NCBI GenBank assembly: GCA_022072405.1
Contig: JAJVHX010000019.1
Location: 3,790-67,789 of the forward strand
DNA length: 64,000 nt
Origin: Phycisphaerae bacterium
GTDB taxonomy: Bacteria; Planctomycetota; Phycisphaerae; UBA1845; CAIVHJ01
Direction of reading: 5' to 3'
Shown here piece after piece: positions 18,485 through 29,391 of this stretch. The position numbers were made by a program, and so were the translations under genes. Each line of letters begins with the position of its first letter. Position 1 is the stretch's first letter. The notes beneath the pieces are model-generated. The model saw only the letters and a list, made by a program, of their open reading frames with translations. It was not told the origin of the DNA and did not search any database.

Positions 18485-19612
18485 TTAGTTAGTATCCGTT
18501 TCCGGAGGATGGAAAAACGCCCCACCACTGGGCGGTGCAAAGGGCACCGGCGGCAGCACGCTGTGTAACACACTGGCAGAAGTCGTGCTGAGTGGTTCGA
18601 TCTCCGGCTCGTCATCATCATCCGGTTCCTGAAGGTTCATGCCCAGGGTCAGCCCCAGTTCGTTCAGCTTACGCTTGACTTCACGCAACGACGTTTTACC
18701 AAAGCTGCGGACCATCAACAGGTCGCTTTCCGTGCATTGCACCAGATCGCGAACCATACGGATCCGTGCCGATTCCAGACAGTTGCTGGCCCGGACCGAC
18801 AATTCCAGTTCGGCGATATTCATATCCAGCTTCTTCTGCAATTCGGTATCCAGAGGATTGGCCACCGGCGTGCGTGAAGGCAACGCGGACATGATCTGCT
18901 CTTCGCCGATATCGTTATACAAAACAAATGGATTGAGATGGCGGCGCAGAATCTTGGCGGCTTCGACCAAAGCATCTTCCGGTTGCACCGTGCCGTTGGT
19001 CCAGACTTCCAGTATCAACCGGTCATAATTGGTTCGCTGGCCGACGCGTGTCTCTTCGGTCTTATAGCGCACACGGGTCACCGGTGAAAAAGATGAATCC
19101 ACCGGAAAGACGCCGATTTCCGATTCAGGCGGCAGATTTTCTTCAGCCGGGCGCCAACCGCGCCCCTTCTCCACCACCATGTCGATATTAAATTCCACGT
19201 CCGCGGTTAAAGTAGCCAGATGCTGGTCCAGATTAATGATCTGGATATTGGCATCCGCCTGAATATCACGAGCAGTAATGGTTCCCTTGGAGGTGCGCGT
19301 GATTCGCATAGTGCGCGGATCATCACCGGTCAGGTTGATCGCCAGGCTCTTGATGTTCAGCACGATATCGGTCACATCTTCCAGCACGCCGGGCAACGAG
19401 GTGAACTCGTGGGCCGCGCCTTTAATTTTCACCCGGGAGACGGCCGCTCCTTCCAGACTGGAAAGCAGAATACGCCGCAGACTGTTGCCGATGGTGATAC
19501 CGAAACCACGTTCAAATGGCTCAATCACGAATCGACCATAGAAATCGGTGCTGGCGCGTTCATCACGCACCACCTGGCTGGGCAGTTCTAACCCTCTCCA
19601 GCGAATTCGCAT
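18485..19612 (-). CDS. rpoA: RNA polymerase alpha subunit
   Basis: GFGITIGNSLRRILLSSLEGAAVSRVKIKG and alpha-CTD. Confidence 0.97.
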   Translation of the reverse strand: MRIRWRGLELPSQVVRDERASTDFYGRFVIEPFERGFGITIGNSLRRILLSSLEGAAVSRVKIKGAAHEFTSLPGVLEDVTDIVLNIKSLAINLTGDDPRTMRITRTSKGTITARDIQADANIQIINLDQHLATLTADVEFNIDMVVEKGRGWRPAEENLPPESEIGVFPVDSSFSPVTRVRYKTEETRVGQRTNYDRLILEVWTNGTVQPEDALVEAAKILRRHLNPFVLYNDIGEEQIMSALPSRTPVANPLDTELQKKLDMNIAELELSVRASNCLESARIRMVRDLVQCTESDLLMVRSFGKTSLREVKRKLNELGLTLGMNLQEPDDDDEPEIEPLSTTSASVLHSVLPPVPFAPPSGGAFFHPPETDTN

Positions 19613-19715
19613 ATCAGCTCTCCTCGATAAAACTCATCTATAACTATTAACCAGCCGCTAATTAGCGCTGTTCGAATAAATACGGAGCAGCCCTTCGGCT
19701 CGCCTACTAAACACC

Positions 19716-20099
19716 TTAGACCCGTCGGCGTTTCTTGGGTCGGCAACCATTAAAGGGCAAGGGAGTGACATCCTCGATGGATTGAATCCTCATACCGGCA
19801 GCCTGCAGAGCAGTAATCGCGGATTCTCGTCCGCTGCCAGGTCCTTTGACAACCACTTCCAATTCGACCACGCCATATTTTCTCGCTGCATTGGCTGCCG
19901 CCTCCGCCGCGCGCTGGGCGGCAAAGGGCGTACTCTTTCGTGTGCCCTTGAATCCGACCGTACCGGCACTCGCCCAGCACAACGTCTCACCGTTCGGATC
20001 GGTAATCGTCACCATCGTATTATTAAACGTCGCCTTGATGTGGGCGATGGCCCGGGGCAGACTGCGACGGACCTTTTTTTTACCGGTTGCTTTAGCCAC
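19716..20099 (-). CDS. rpsK: 30S ribosomal protein S11
   Basis: [27 protein letters not shown]. Confidence 0.97.
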   Translation of the reverse strand: MAKATGKKKVRRSLPRAIAHIKATFNNTMVTITDPNGETLCWASAGTVGFKGTRKSTPFAAQRAAEAAANAARKYGVVELEVVVKGPGSGRESAITALQAAGMRIQSIEDVTPLPFNGCRPKKRRRV

Positions 20100-20481
20100 G
20101 ATGCATCTCCTTCACGCCCTTCTTGCCGGCGACCGTCTTTTTGGGTCCTTTGCGGGTCCGCGCATTGGTTCGCGTCCGCTGGCCGCGAGCCGGCAAACCC
20201 CGCCGATGACGATTACCACGATAACTGCCGATATCCCGCAACCGCGCTATATTCTGTTGAATCTGACGGCGCAGCTGACCTTCGACTACATATTCCTTTT
20301 CAATGATCGCCGCTATGCGGGCAACATCCGCTTCCGACAGATCCTTGGATCGGACGTCGCCTTCGATGCCAGCTTCCTTCAGCACCAGTTCGGCGCGATG
20401 CAGCCCAATGCCATAAATGTAACCGAGCGCAATTCGCACCGGCTTCTCATTCGGTAAATCCACACCTGCAATACGAGGCAT
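20092..20481 (-). CDS. rpsM: 30S ribosomal protein S13
   Basis: [26 protein letters not shown]. Confidence 0.97.
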   Translation of the reverse strand: MPRIAGVDLPNEKPVRIALGYIYGIGLHRAELVLKEAGIEGDVRSKDLSEADVARIAAIIEKEYVVEGQLRRQIQQNIARLRDIGSYRGNRHRRGLPARGQRTRTNARTRKGPKKTVAGKKGVKEMHRG

Positions 20482-20519
20482 AACTCATCCTTTGTGCTTA
20501 CTCAGTAACCCGCTCGTTC

Positions 20520-20633
20520 TCAGCCCTGACGCTGCTTATGTCGAGGATTGGTACAGATGATCCGTACCACCCCTTTGCGGCGGACAATTTTGCAATTACT
20601 GCAGATTCGCTTGACACTGCTGCGTACTTTCAT
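20520..20633 (-). CDS. rpmJ: 50S ribosomal protein L36 (37 aa)
   Basis: [37 protein letters not shown] read directly; below the ORF-track cutoff. Confidence 0.95.
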   Translation of the reverse strand: MKVRSSVKRICSNCKIVRRKGVVRIICTNPRHKQRQG

Positions 20634-20650
20634 CGGTATCGCGACCTCCC

Positions 20651-21439
20651 TTATGTGCCGCCGGTCAAAACCGCGGCCCCCTGTTCCGTCACCGCCACCG
20701 TATGTTCAAAATGGGCTGACCAACGGCGATCGCGAGTCACGACGGTCCAGAAATCCAGATCCTTATACTCCACATCACAGGTGCCCATGTTGACCATCGG
20801 TTCGATGGCCAGCACCAATCCGGGACGCAATTCAAAATCACTGCGGGCCTGAAAGCGGTCATAATAATTGGGCACTTTCGGATCTTCGTGCATTTCCTGT
20901 CCGATACCATGACCTACAAATTCCCGCACCACCGTAAACCCGTGCCGCTCGACATACTCCTGCATCTGGCGAGCAATCTCGCTCCAGCGGCGACCGGGCC
21001 TAATCTCGGCAATCGCCAGTTCCAGTGTCTCCTGCGTCACCTGCAGAAGCTTCTGATTCGGTTCTGTAATCGGACCGATCGGCAGAGTCACCGCCGAATC
21101 ACCGCAATAACCGTTCAGTTTCACACCGCAATCAACGCTGAGCACATCTCCCGACAGCAAGACCCGATCACCGGGTACGCCGTGCACCACTTCTTCATTC
21201 ACGCTGGTGCACAATGCTGCAGGAAACGGAAACCGGGCTCGCGGTGCCTCGACGCCCTTGAACAGCGCCACACCGCCCGCCTCAGCAATCAAACGCTCGG
21301 CTTCGTCATTCAACTGGGCCGTGGTCATACCTGGACGGGCTGCTGCCCGTACCTGTTCCAGAACCTGGTGAACCACCCGCCCAGCGGCGCGCATCACTTC
21401 GATTTCGCGCGAGCTTTTTAGTATGATGCCACGTTTCAT
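20651..21439 (-). CDS. map: methionine aminopeptidase
   Basis: [41 protein letters not shown]. Confidence 0.96.
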   Translation of the reverse strand: MKRGIILKSSREIEVMRAAGRVVHQVLEQVRAAARPGMTTAQLNDEAERLIAEAGGVALFKGVEAPRARFPFPAALCTSVNEEVVHGVPGDRVLLSGDVLSVDCGVKLNGYCGDSAVTLPIGPITEPNQKLLQVTQETLELAIAEIRPGRRWSEIARQMQEYVERHGFTVVREFVGHGIGQEMHEDPKVPNYYDRFQARSDFELRPGLVLAIEPMVNMGTCDVEYKDLDFWTVVTRDRRWSAHFEHTVAVTEQGAAVLTGGT

Positions 21440-21458
21440 CGCCGGCTCAACCCAGGGA

Positions 21459-22829
21459 TTACGTACGGGCACCTCGAATGGGAGTGTCCCCGCCTAAAAA
21501 GCCCTCATAATTCCGCATAATCAGGTTGGCTTCGATTCGGTTCACAATATCGAGGGCCACACTGACCACGATCAATAAACCCGTACCACCCAGAAACTGA
21601 GTGACCATAAAATCAATATTCAACCAGGCGCCGATGATGGTCGGAATGATAGCAATCAGCGCCAAAAATCCCGCACCGACGTATGTAATTCGTACCATCA
21701 CTTTTTCAAGATAATCCGCTGTCCGTTTACCCGGCCGTAACCCGGGTATGAAACTGCCGTTCTCGCGCAGATTGTTGGCCATTTCCTTCGGCTGGAACAT
21801 GACCGAGGTCCAGAAATAAGCAAAGAGATAAACCATCAGGATATAAGTCAATACCCAGATATAGCTGCCATGTCTGAAGGATTGCCCCAGAGAGCCAAAG
21901 AAACCGAGATTCCAGTTGCGATATACCCAGTCAAAAACGAAACTGGGCAGAATCAACAGCGAGCTGGCAAAGATGATCGGCATCACGCCGCCGTGATTGA
22001 TTCGCAGCGGCAGATATTGGCGCTGTCCGCCATAGACCCGCCGGCCACGCATATGTTTGGCTTGCTGAATGGGAATACGGCGTTGACCCTGGGTAATCAG
22101 GATAGAGCCCGCCACCACGCCGACAAAAGCCACCACCAGAAACAGCAGTTTTTCCGGTCCGTAAGAACCCACTGCAGCCTCACCACCCACTTTGAGCGAA
22201 GCTCGATCAATCACGCTCCAGATGGCCAGCGGCATACGGGCTAGAATACCAGCCATGATGATCAGGCTGATGCCGTTACCCAGACCATATTCATCAATCT
22301 GCTCACCCAACCACATCAGAAATATCGTACCACTGACCAGCGTGGTAATGGTCATCAGCCAGTAAACGAAGCTGGTGGTCATGTCCGCATAAACAAAATC
22401 CTGGCCGCTGATATAACGAATCCAGAACATCGCCTGAATGATACAAACCGGTACTGTCAGATAACGAGTCCATTCATTGATTTTCCGCTGCCCGGTTGCC
22501 CCTTCCTTCTTAATTTTTTCCAGCGCGGGGACCACGGAAGATAACAGTTGCAGAATAATCGAGGCGGATATATAGGGCATGATGCCCAGACCGAAAATGG
22601 TGCTCTGATGCAGATTACCGCCGGTAAAAATCGCAAAATATTCAAAGGCCTGACCAAGCGCATCACCGCCGCCGCGCGCTTCACGCAGTGAAGCGGCCAT
22701 CTTATCCTGGTTCACGCCCGGCAACGGCACCGCGTAGCCGATACGATAAATTGCCAGCATCAACAAAGTAAACAACACTTTGTTGCGCAGCTCGGAAACC
22801 TTAAAGATATTCAAAAAAGTCTTTAGCAC
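21459..22829 (-). CDS. secY: preprotein translocase SecY
   Basis: Conserved SecY sequence throughout (LPGVNQDKMAASL, GLGIMPYISASIILQLL). Confidence 0.97.
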   Translation of the reverse strand: MLKTFLNIFKVSELRNKVLFTLLMLAIYRIGYAVPLPGVNQDKMAASLREARGGGDALGQAFEYFAIFTGGNLHQSTIFGLGIMPYISASIILQLLSSVVPALEKIKKEGATGQRKINEWTRYLTVPVCIIQAMFWIRYISGQDFVYADMTTSFVYWLMTITTLVSGTIFLMWLGEQIDEYGLGNGISLIIMAGILARMPLAIWSVIDRASLKVGGEAAVGSYGPEKLLFLVVAFVGVVAGSILITQGQRRIPIQQAKHMRGRRVYGGQRQYLPLRINHGGVMPIIFASSLLILPSFVFDWVYRNWNLGFFGSLGQSFRHGSYIWVLTYILMVYLFAYFWTSVMFQPKEMANNLRENGSFIPGLRPGKRTADYLEKVMVRITYVGAGFLALIAIIPTIIGAWLNIDFMVTQFLGGTGLLIVVSVALDIVNRIEANLIMRNYEGFLGGDTPIRGART

Positions 22830-22859
22830 ATCAATATTCCTGCGCCAGATCCGCTTCGA

Positions 22860-23348
22860 TCATCCCTGAGCAGCATCCGCAGCAGCAGGCCGAATCAACT
22901 CTTTGGTGGTTCCACCCGCCGCCGTGATTTTGTCACGAGCACTCTTGCTGAATTTATCCGCTTCAACTGTCAGCTTCTTGGTCAGCTCGCCATCACCTAA
23001 TATCTTTACCAGCCCACGATGAGTCCCGATCAGCCCGGCATCAGCCAGGACATTCTTGGTCACCAGTGAACCCGCTTCAAAACTCGCCTCCAGCACCGCC
23101 ACGTTCACCACCTGGTAAACGGTCTCAAAGCGGGCGTTGCTGAAACCCCGCTTGGGAATCCGCCGGAACAGAGGCATCTGGCCACCCTCACGCAACAACC
23201 GGCAGCCGCTGCCCGCTCGGGCGCCCATACCCTTTGTGCCGCGCGTCGAAGTCTTGCCATGACCGGAGCCGCGACCACGACCCAGCCGCTTGACCCCTTT
23301 GTCCGGACCCGCCAATTTGGTGATCTGTGCAAGTTGCATCACTGTCAT
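22860..23348 (-). CDS. rplO: 50S ribosomal protein L15
   Basis: GRGRGSGHGKTSTRGTKGMGARAG. Confidence 0.95.
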   Translation of the reverse strand: MTVMQLAQITKLAGPDKGVKRLGRGRGSGHGKTSTRGTKGMGARAGSGCRLLREGGQMPLFRRIPKRGFSNARFETVYQVVNVAVLEASFEAGSLVTKNVLADAGLIGTHRGLVKILGDGELTKKLTVEADKFSKSARDKITAAGGTTKELIRPAAADAAQG

Positions 23349-23352
23349 CCGA

Positions 23353-23868
23353 TTAGTCGGAGATCGTCACGCCGCGAAGGCGTTCGACCTCTTCTTTGCT
23401 GATCAAATTCCGCAAACCTTCAAAGGTGGCTCGTACCAGATTTTTCGGGCTGGACGAGCCGTAGCTCTTGGTCAGAACATCCCGAACACCGGCCAGTTCC
23501 AGCACGGCACGCACGCTGGCCCCGGCGATCACACCCGTACCTTCCGAGGCCGGTATAAGTGCGACCTTGCTGGCGCCGAACCGCCCGATGGTTTGATGGG
23601 GCAACGAAGTGCCTTTTAATTTGACGTTAATCAAATTGCGATGGGCCAGTTTGATCGCCTTTTCGACAGCTGAGGGGACTTCGTTGGCTTTGCCATAACC
23701 GATCCCCACCTGGCCGTTGCGATTGCCCACCACCACCAGCGCGGCAAAGCTGAACCGCTGCCCGCCCTTGACCACCGTGGCACAACGATAAATGCGCACG
23801 ACACTGTCTTCGAAGACCCGATCCGGGCCCGAGGGAGTTTGTTGTTGTACTGGAGCTTCGGTCGTCAT
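23353..23868 (-). CDS. rpsE: 30S ribosomal protein S5
   Basis: [39 protein letters not shown]. Confidence 0.96.
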   Translation of the reverse strand: MTTEAPVQQQTPSGPDRVFEDSVVRIYRCATVVKGGQRFSFAALVVVGNRNGQVGIGYGKANEVPSAVEKAIKLAHRNLINVKLKGTSLPHQTIGRFGASKVALIPASEGTGVIAGASVRAVLELAGVRDVLTKSYGSSSPKNLVRATFEGLRNLISKEEVERLRGVTISD

Positions 23869-23880
23869 GCTGAACCTCAG

Positions 23881-24249
23881 TTAGAATTTCAACCCTGCTT
23901 CCCGGGCGGCATCGGCGAGCGCCTTGACCCGGCCATGAAATTTATAGCCGTTGCGATCGAACACCACCGTCTGGATACCCTTTTCCACGGCCCGCTTGGC
24001 GATGATCTGGCCGATCCTGCCGGCGGCGTTTTTATTTCCGCCATAGTTGACCTCGCCACGCTGGTCCTTATCCCGGGTGCTGGCAGAACAGAGCGTCACG
24101 CCGGTTGCATCATCAATCAACTGCACATAAATATTCTGGTGGCTGCGAAATACCGACATGCGCGGCTTGTCCGCGGTTCCCACCACGCGATGACGAATAT
24201 GATGCTTGCGTCGTTGGCGCCGGATCTGTTTGAGTACCTGAATCTGCAT
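23881..24249 (-). CDS. rplR: 50S ribosomal protein L18
   Basis: [27 protein letters not shown]. Confidence 0.95.
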   Translation of the reverse strand: MQIQVLKQIRRQRRKHHIRHRVVGTADKPRMSVFRSHQNIYVQLIDDATGVTLCSASTRDKDQRGEVNYGGNKNAAGRIGQIIAKRAVEKGIQTVVFDRNGYKFHGRVKALADAAREAGLKF

Positions 24250-24270
24250 GGCTCTATATCCTTACGTCGA

Positions 24271-24864
24271 TCAACTGCCGCTGCTGGCCAAGGCCTTACC
24301 CTGCTTGCGAATCACATGTTCACCTTCATATCGCACACCCTTGCCTTTGTAGGGTTCGGTTTTTCGCAAGGAGCGGATTTCAGCAGCAAACTCACCCACC
24401 AGCTGTTTATCACAGCCGGAAATCAAAAGTTTGGCCGGTTCCGATTCACCACGTGCGGCTTTGGCTTCCACCACGACTTCCACACCGGCAGGAATCGGAA
24501 TCGTAAATTGCGGACCCTTGTTGACGCTGCGACCCATGAAACCGATATTCATCTGCAGTTCCCGGCCTTTCAGGTCGCAACTGTAACCGGTTCCGTAAAT
24601 CATCAAACGTTTCGAGTACCCCTTCTCCACTCCGATGACCATGTTGTTGATGATGGCTCGGGTCATACCATGAAGTTCACGGCTTTGCCGGCTGTCATCC
24701 GCCCGTTCAATCACCACCTGGTTATTGGCACAGTTCACGGTGATGGTGGCGGGGGCAGTCCAGGAGAGTTTGCCCTTGGGCCCCTGCACCTGTACCTGAC
24801 CGGCTTTGGCTTCCACCTTCACGCCGGCAGGCAGGGTAATTGGTTTTTTCCCGATGCGTGACAT
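24271..24864 (-). CDS. rplF: 50S ribosomal protein L6
   Basis: MSRIGKKPITLPAGVKVEAKAGQVQVQGPKG. Confidence 0.96.
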   Translation of the reverse strand: MSRIGKKPITLPAGVKVEAKAGQVQVQGPKGKLSWTAPATITVNCANNQVVIERADDSRQSRELHGMTRAIINNMVIGVEKGYSKRLMIYGTGYSCDLKGRELQMNIGFMGRSVNKGPQFTIPIPAGVEVVVEAKAARGESEPAKLLISGCDKQLVGEFAAEIRSLRKTEPYKGKGVRYEGEHVIRKQGKALASSGS

Positions 24865-24909
24865 CTGACGCTTACTCCCAGGGTCAGGCGAATGGTCCTG
24901 ACCGCTTGC

Positions 24910-25305
24910 TTAATAAATCGTCCCCAGTAACTCACCACCCAGATTCTTGGCTCGACACTGCCTATCACTCATCACGCCGGAAGAAGTCGAGACGATGGCG
25001 ATACCCATCCCATTGAGCACGCGGGGCAACTGCTCCACGCCGGCATAAATCCGCCGGCCGGGTTTGGAGACCCGACGAATCACATGAATCACATCTTCAC
25101 CACGGCTGCCATATTTCAGATCAATCCGCAGTAACTTCTGCTGACCATCATCAATAAGATCAAAGCCGTTGATAAATCCTTCTTCCTTGAGCACCCGGGC
25201 GACGCCTTCCTTCAGCTTGGAGCAGGGCATCAGCACCTGCTGCTGCCGCACCTTCACCGCGTTACGCACCCGCGTCAACATATCAGCGATCGGATCAGAC
25301 CACAT
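24910..25305 (-). CDS. rpsH: 30S ribosomal protein S8
   Basis: MWSDPIADMLTRVRNAVKVRQ; start trimmed from ORF track. Confidence 0.95.
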   Translation of the reverse strand: MWSDPIADMLTRVRNAVKVRQQQVLMPCSKLKEGVARVLKEEGFINGFDLIDDGQQKLLRIDLKYGSRGEDVIHVIRRVSKPGRRIYAGVEQLPRVLNGMGIAIVSTSSGVMSDRQCRAKNLGGELLGTIY

Positions 25306-25315
25306 GTCGGCACCT

Positions 25316-25501
25316 CTACCAGCTCGCCTTGCGGACCCCGGGGATCTTGCCCTCGTTGGCCAGCGAGCGGAAACAGATTCGGCAGATACGAAACTTGCGA
25401 TAAACCGCCCGGCTGCGGCCACACAACTCACACCGTCGCACCTTGCGGCTTAGAAACTTGGGCTTGGCCCGGGCTTTATTCATCCACGCGGTTGTCGCCA
25501 T
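25316..25501 (-). CDS. rpsN: 30S ribosomal protein S14, zinc-binding type
   Basis: [25 protein letters not shown]. Confidence 0.95.
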   Translation of the reverse strand: MATTAWMNKARAKPKFLSRKVRRCELCGRSRAVYRKFRICRICFRSLANEGKIPGVRKASW

Positions 25502-25522
25502 AACTCCTCGCTCTCATGCACC

Positions 25523-26062
25523 CTAGTTACGGAAAGGCATGCCCATCAGCGTCAGCAGCCGGCGGGCTTCCGCATCACTTTTTGCCGTTGTCACGATAGT
25601 GACATTCATACCCTGCTGATGTTCGATATTAGCTACGTCGATTTCCGGAAATACCGACTGTTCGGCCAGGCCCATCGAATAGGCCCCGCGACCGTCAAAT
25701 GATTTCGGATTCAATCCCCGAAAGTCACGGATACGCGGAATAACCACCGACATCAGACGATCCATGAATTCATACATCCGGGCCCCGCGCAACGTCACCT
25801 TGCAACCGATCGGATAACCTTCCCGCAGCTTGAAGTTGGACACGCTCTTTTTCGCTTTGCAGATGACCGCTTTCTGGCCGGTGATCAATCCCAGATCTCG
25901 GGCCGCGACATCGATCAGCTTCTTATCCTCCAGAGCCTTGCCAACGCCCATGGAAACCACGACTTTATCCAGCCGTGGCAAGGCCATCGGGTTTTCGCAC
26001 TTAAACTCTTCCTGTAGTTGCGGCATGATCTGACTTTTGTATTTTTCCAGTAATCGTACCAT
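25523..26062 (-). CDS. rplE: 50S ribosomal protein L5
   Basis: [30 protein letters not shown]. Confidence 0.96.
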   Translation of the reverse strand: MVRLLEKYKSQIMPQLQEEFKCENPMALPRLDKVVVSMGVGKALEDKKLIDVAARDLGLITGQKAVICKAKKSVSNFKLREGYPIGCKVTLRGARMYEFMDRLMSVVIPRIRDFRGLNPKSFDGRGAYSMGLAEQSVFPEIDVANIEHQQGMNVTIVTTAKSDAEARRLLTLMGMPFRN

Positions 26063-26083
26063 GATGCTTACCACTCCCACCGC

Positions 26084-26434
26084 TTACTTTTCCGGTCGAC
26101 GTAGTTCGTGCAGCACCGCCCCACGCAGCGTCACCCGGCGTTTGGCCGTCACCCGGCCGGTCGGCGACAATTCCACTTCGAAGCGTACCCGACTGGGCCG
26201 ATCCGTTTTCGGGTCGATGGGCTGCACGTTGGAAACATGCAACGGCGCCTCTTTCTGCAACCGGCCGCCCTGCGGATTGCGGCGTGACGGACGTACATGG
26301 CGATAAACCATGTTGACCCCTTCAACCACCACTTTATCCGACTTGAGCAGCACGCGCAGTACCTTGCCGCGCTGCCCGGCATGTTCGCCGCTGATCACCT
26401 GCACAATATCATCTTTTTTAATCCGTCGAGCCAT
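26084..26434 (-). CDS. rplX: 50S ribosomal protein L24
   Basis: KKDDIVQVISGEHAGQRGKVLRVL. Confidence 0.94.
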   Translation of the reverse strand: MARRIKKDDIVQVISGEHAGQRGKVLRVLLKSDKVVVEGVNMVYRHVRPSRRNPQGGRLQKEAPLHVSNVQPIDPKTDRPSRVRFEVELSPTGRVTAKRRVTLRGAVLHELRRPEK

Positions 26435-26455
26435 CCTGCCACCTTTACCCTCGGA

Positions 26456-26872
26456 CTACACCACTTCTTCCGCCAGGGAAATAATTTTCATATAACCGGC
26501 ATCACGCAGTTCACGGGCCACCGCGCCGAAAATACGCGTCCCGCGCGGCTCCTGGTTTTCATTGATCAGGACGATCGCGTTGCGATCAAACCGTACATAA
26601 CTACCATCCGGGCGGCGGGTCGGCGATTTGGTTCGCACCACCACTCCACGAACAATACGGACTTTTTTCTTTTCGCTGCGGGTCTTGGCTTTGGCAAAAT
26701 CGGAAGTAGGCAGGGCCTTCTTGACCGTTCCCATCACCACATCACCGATCCCGGCCCAGGTCAGCTTGCGCTTGCCGGTCCGCGCCGTCGATCCCTTGTA
26801 CACGCGGAAGATCATCACCTGCTTGGCACCGGTGTTGTCCGCCACATCCACCACGGAATTCATCTGAATCAT
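26456..26872 (-). CDS. rplN: 50S ribosomal protein L14
   Basis: [20 protein letters not shown]; start trimmed. Confidence 0.96.
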   Translation of the reverse strand: MIQMNSVVDVADNTGAKQVMIFRVYKGSTARTGKRKLTWAGIGDVVMGTVKKALPTSDFAKAKTRSEKKKVRIVRGVVVRTKSPTRRPDGSYVRFDRNAIVLINENQEPRGTRIFGAVARELRDAGYMKIISLAEEVV

Positions 26873-26923
26873 GAGCCTGTCCACCATCAGCGCCATCACC
26901 CGGATCGGGCAGCGGCGGATAAA

Positions 26924-27211
26924 TCATACCGTTACGGCGGGTTTGACCACCCGCACCAGCCGCCAATGCTTGGTCTTGGAGATCGGCCGACATTCCATCA
27001 CTTCCACCCAATCACCTATTTTGGCCTGTCCGCTTTCATCGTGGGCCTGCACCACGGTACGTGAACGCATATACTTGCCATACTTGCCGTGAGGCCGACG
27101 ATAAGTCATCTGGACCCGGATGGTCTTGGCCTGCTTATTGGCGGTGACCTTTCCAAGCAGTGTCGCCCGTGTCCGGCGAGGTTTTGCAGTAGGGGTTGAT
27201 ATATCAGCCAT
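26924..27211 (-). CDS. rpsQ: 30S ribosomal protein S17
   Basis: LLGKVTANKQAKTIRVQMTYRRPHGKYGKYMR. Confidence 0.93.
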   Translation of the reverse strand: MADISTPTAKPRRTRATLLGKVTANKQAKTIRVQMTYRRPHGKYGKYMRSRTVVQAHDESGQAKIGDWVEVMECRPISKTKHWRLVRVVKPAVTV

Positions 27212-27229
27212 GCTCTCTGTCCTGTCTGG

Positions 27230-27493
27230 TTATTTTGCCGCCTTGGCAGGTTTCTGTTTCTTCTGTGCCACGGTTTCGCGGTGAAATTCCTGAACTTCGA
27301 TATTCTGTTCACCCAGTTCGCGCAATACCGTAAGCGTCCGGGCGATATCCCTCTTGGTCTTACCCAACAGCGTTGGATTTTCGAGCTTCTCTGTTACTGC
27401 CTGGGAACGCAGGTCGAAGAGATGCCGGCGCAGACGCTCCAACTCGCCGTACAATTCTTCCTGGTTTAATTGTCGCAGATCTGCGATTTTCAT
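27230..27493 (-). CDS. rpmC: 50S ribosomal protein L29
   Basis: MKIADLRQLNQEELYGELERLRRHLFDLRSQ. Confidence 0.93.
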   Translation of the reverse strand: MKIADLRQLNQEELYGELERLRRHLFDLRSQAVTEKLENPTLLGKTKRDIARTLTVLRELGEQNIEVQEFHRETVAQKKQKPAKAAK

Positions 27494-27513
27494 TTCCGCA
27501 ACCCTTCCGATAA

Positions 27514-27936
27514 TCAAGACACCCGGCTGCGCCGGGCGACCAGCCGGCAGCGTAACGGCATTTTGTGGGCGACGCGCGACAAGGCCTCACGCGCGACCCC
27601 CATTTCGACGCCGCCAATTTCATAAAGTATCTGTCCCTCACGGACAACGGCGACCCAGTGAGCCGGCTCGCCCTTACCCTTACCCATACGGGTTTCGACG
27701 GGTTTGGCGGAGATCGGTTTGTGCGGGAAGATGCGGACGAAAACCCGACCTTCACGATGCAGGTAGTGCGTGGCGGCCACGCGACCTGCTTCGATCTGCC
27801 GACCGGTGATCCAGCCGTTGCCCAGCACCTGTAACCCGTAATCGCCAAACGAGACTGTATTGGAACGCTGGGCTTTACCGTTAATTCGCCCGCGCTGCGA
27901 CTTACGAAATTTCACTCTCTTGGGCATCAATGCCAT
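27514..27936 (-). CDS. rplP: 50S ribosomal protein L16
   Basis: [16 protein letters not shown]-like N-terminus; [25 protein letters not shown]. Confidence 0.96.
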   Translation of the reverse strand: MALMPKRVKFRKSQRGRINGKAQRSNTVSFGDYGLQVLGNGWITGRQIEAGRVAATHYLHREGRVFVRIFPHKPISAKPVETRMGKGKGEPAHWVAVVREGQILYEIGGVEMGVAREALSRVAHKMPLRCRLVARRSRVS

Positions 27937-27968
27937 GAGCCGAGTTCTCCCTTACGTCCAGTCGCTGG

Positions 27969-28664
27969 TTACAATTTACCGCGGCGTTGTTTGCGACCAC
28001 TATCCACCACGACCGCTTCAATTTCCTCACCATAGCGCCCCAGGTAGACCCAGACCTTCACGCCGATCGTGCCATAAGTGGTGCGGCAGATGGCATAGCC
28101 ATAATCCACATGGGCCTGCAAGGTCTGCATCGGCAATGAACCGCGCTGCATCGATTCACAAGCCGCCATTTCACGGCCACCTAGCCGTCCGGAAAGTTGA
28201 ATCTTGATACCCTTGGCACCGGCGGCCATGGTGGCATCCAGACGCTGCTTCATCGCCCGGCGGAAGGCAGTTCGCTTCTTGAGCTGTTCGGAGATGGCTT
28301 CCCCCACCAGCTGGGCGTTCAGATCCGGTGCCTTGACCTCGACAATGTTCAGATTGATCTTGCGATCGATCAATTCCTCAAGAGCATCCTTTAGTTTGTC
28401 CACCTCCGCACCCTTGGGACCAATCACCAGACCTGGGCGGGCGGTGTAGAGGATCACCTTCACTTCATCGCGGTTGCGTTCAATATGCACCCGCGAAACT
28501 GCTGCATAGGGAGGCTGGCGATTCAGCCGCTCATCCACGTAATTGCGAATCTTCTGATCTTCGACCAGAAATTCGCCGTAATTGGCCTTTGGTGCGTACC
28601 AGCGCGACTGCCACTCTTCAGTGATTCCAGCGCGAAATCCAATTGGGTTGGTTTTTTGACCCAC
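27969..28664 (-). CDS. rpsC: 30S ribosomal protein S3
   Basis: MGQKTNPIGFRAGITEEWQSRWYA. Confidence 0.96.
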   Translation of the reverse strand: MGQKTNPIGFRAGITEEWQSRWYAPKANYGEFLVEDQKIRNYVDERLNRQPPYAAVSRVHIERNRDEVKVILYTARPGLVIGPKGAEVDKLKDALEELIDRKINLNIVEVKAPDLNAQLVGEAISEQLKKRTAFRRAMKQRLDATMAAGAKGIKIQLSGRLGGREMAACESMQRGSLPMQTLQAHVDYGYAICRTTYGTIGVKVWVYLGRYGEEIEAVVVDSGRKQRRGKL

Positions 28665-28684
28665 GCCAAACTCCCGTCGTGAAA

Positions 28685-29053
28685 TTATTTCTCCGCCAGC
28701 ACAATATGAATGTGTGACGTTTTCTTGATGATCGGATGAGCCCGGCCACGATCCTTCGGCTGCCAGCGCGGAAAAGTCGGTCCGGCATCGATGCGTGCTT
28801 CAGCCACAAACAAACGGCCCATGTCGGCTTCGGCTTCATCGGCATTGGTCATGGCCGATTTCAGCACCTTGGCAATCGCCACTGCGGGACGCATCGGATT
28901 AAACCGCAGAATATTCATGGCCTCGTTGCAGCGTCGGCCACGCACCAGAGCGATGACCAGCCGGGCTTTGCGCGGTGATAACCGGGCAAACCGCCATGAA
29001 GCCCGCCAGCGTCGCGGGTTGCTGATTTCTGATGGAGTAGTAGCTTTAGCCAT
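28685..29053 (-). CDS. rplV: 50S ribosomal protein L22
   Basis: ARLSPRKARLVIALVRGR ... KDRGRAHPIIKKTSHI. Confidence 0.95.
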   Translation of the reverse strand: MAKATTPSEISNPRRWRASWRFARLSPRKARLVIALVRGRRCNEAMNILRFNPMRPAVAIAKVLKSAMTNADEAEADMGRLFVAEARIDAGPTFPRWQPKDRGRAHPIIKKTSHIHIVLAEK

Positions 29054-29066
29054 GGCTTACGCCTTT

Positions 29067-29351
29067 CTAACTGGCAGCGGCTTCCGCCTTACGATTACCG
29101 GAATGGCCGCGGAACATCCGCGTAAAACTGAACTCACCCAGTTTGTGGCCGACCATCTCCTCGGTGACGAACACCTTGTTAAAGGTCTTGCCGTTGTGGA
29201 CATCAAAAGTATGACCGACGAACTCCGGAACGATCATGCACCGCCGATACCAGGTCTTGATCGGCATGGTGTTATTCGTCTGTTTGGCGATCATCACCTT
29301 CCGGAAGAGCTTTTCGGCTACATACGGACCTTTTTTCTGCGATCGAGTCAT
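29067..29351 (-). CDS. rpsS: 30S ribosomal protein S19
   Basis: [18 protein letters not shown] ... [24 protein letters not shown]. Confidence 0.96.
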   Translation of the reverse strand: MTRSQKKGPYVAEKLFRKVMIAKQTNNTMPIKTWYRRCMIVPEFVGHTFDVHNGKTFNKVFVTEEMVGHKLGEFSFTRMFRGHSGNRKAEAAAS

Positions 29352-29391
29352 CTGCTTATCCTTCCGCTTAGGTCGCGGTCAGGTCTTACTA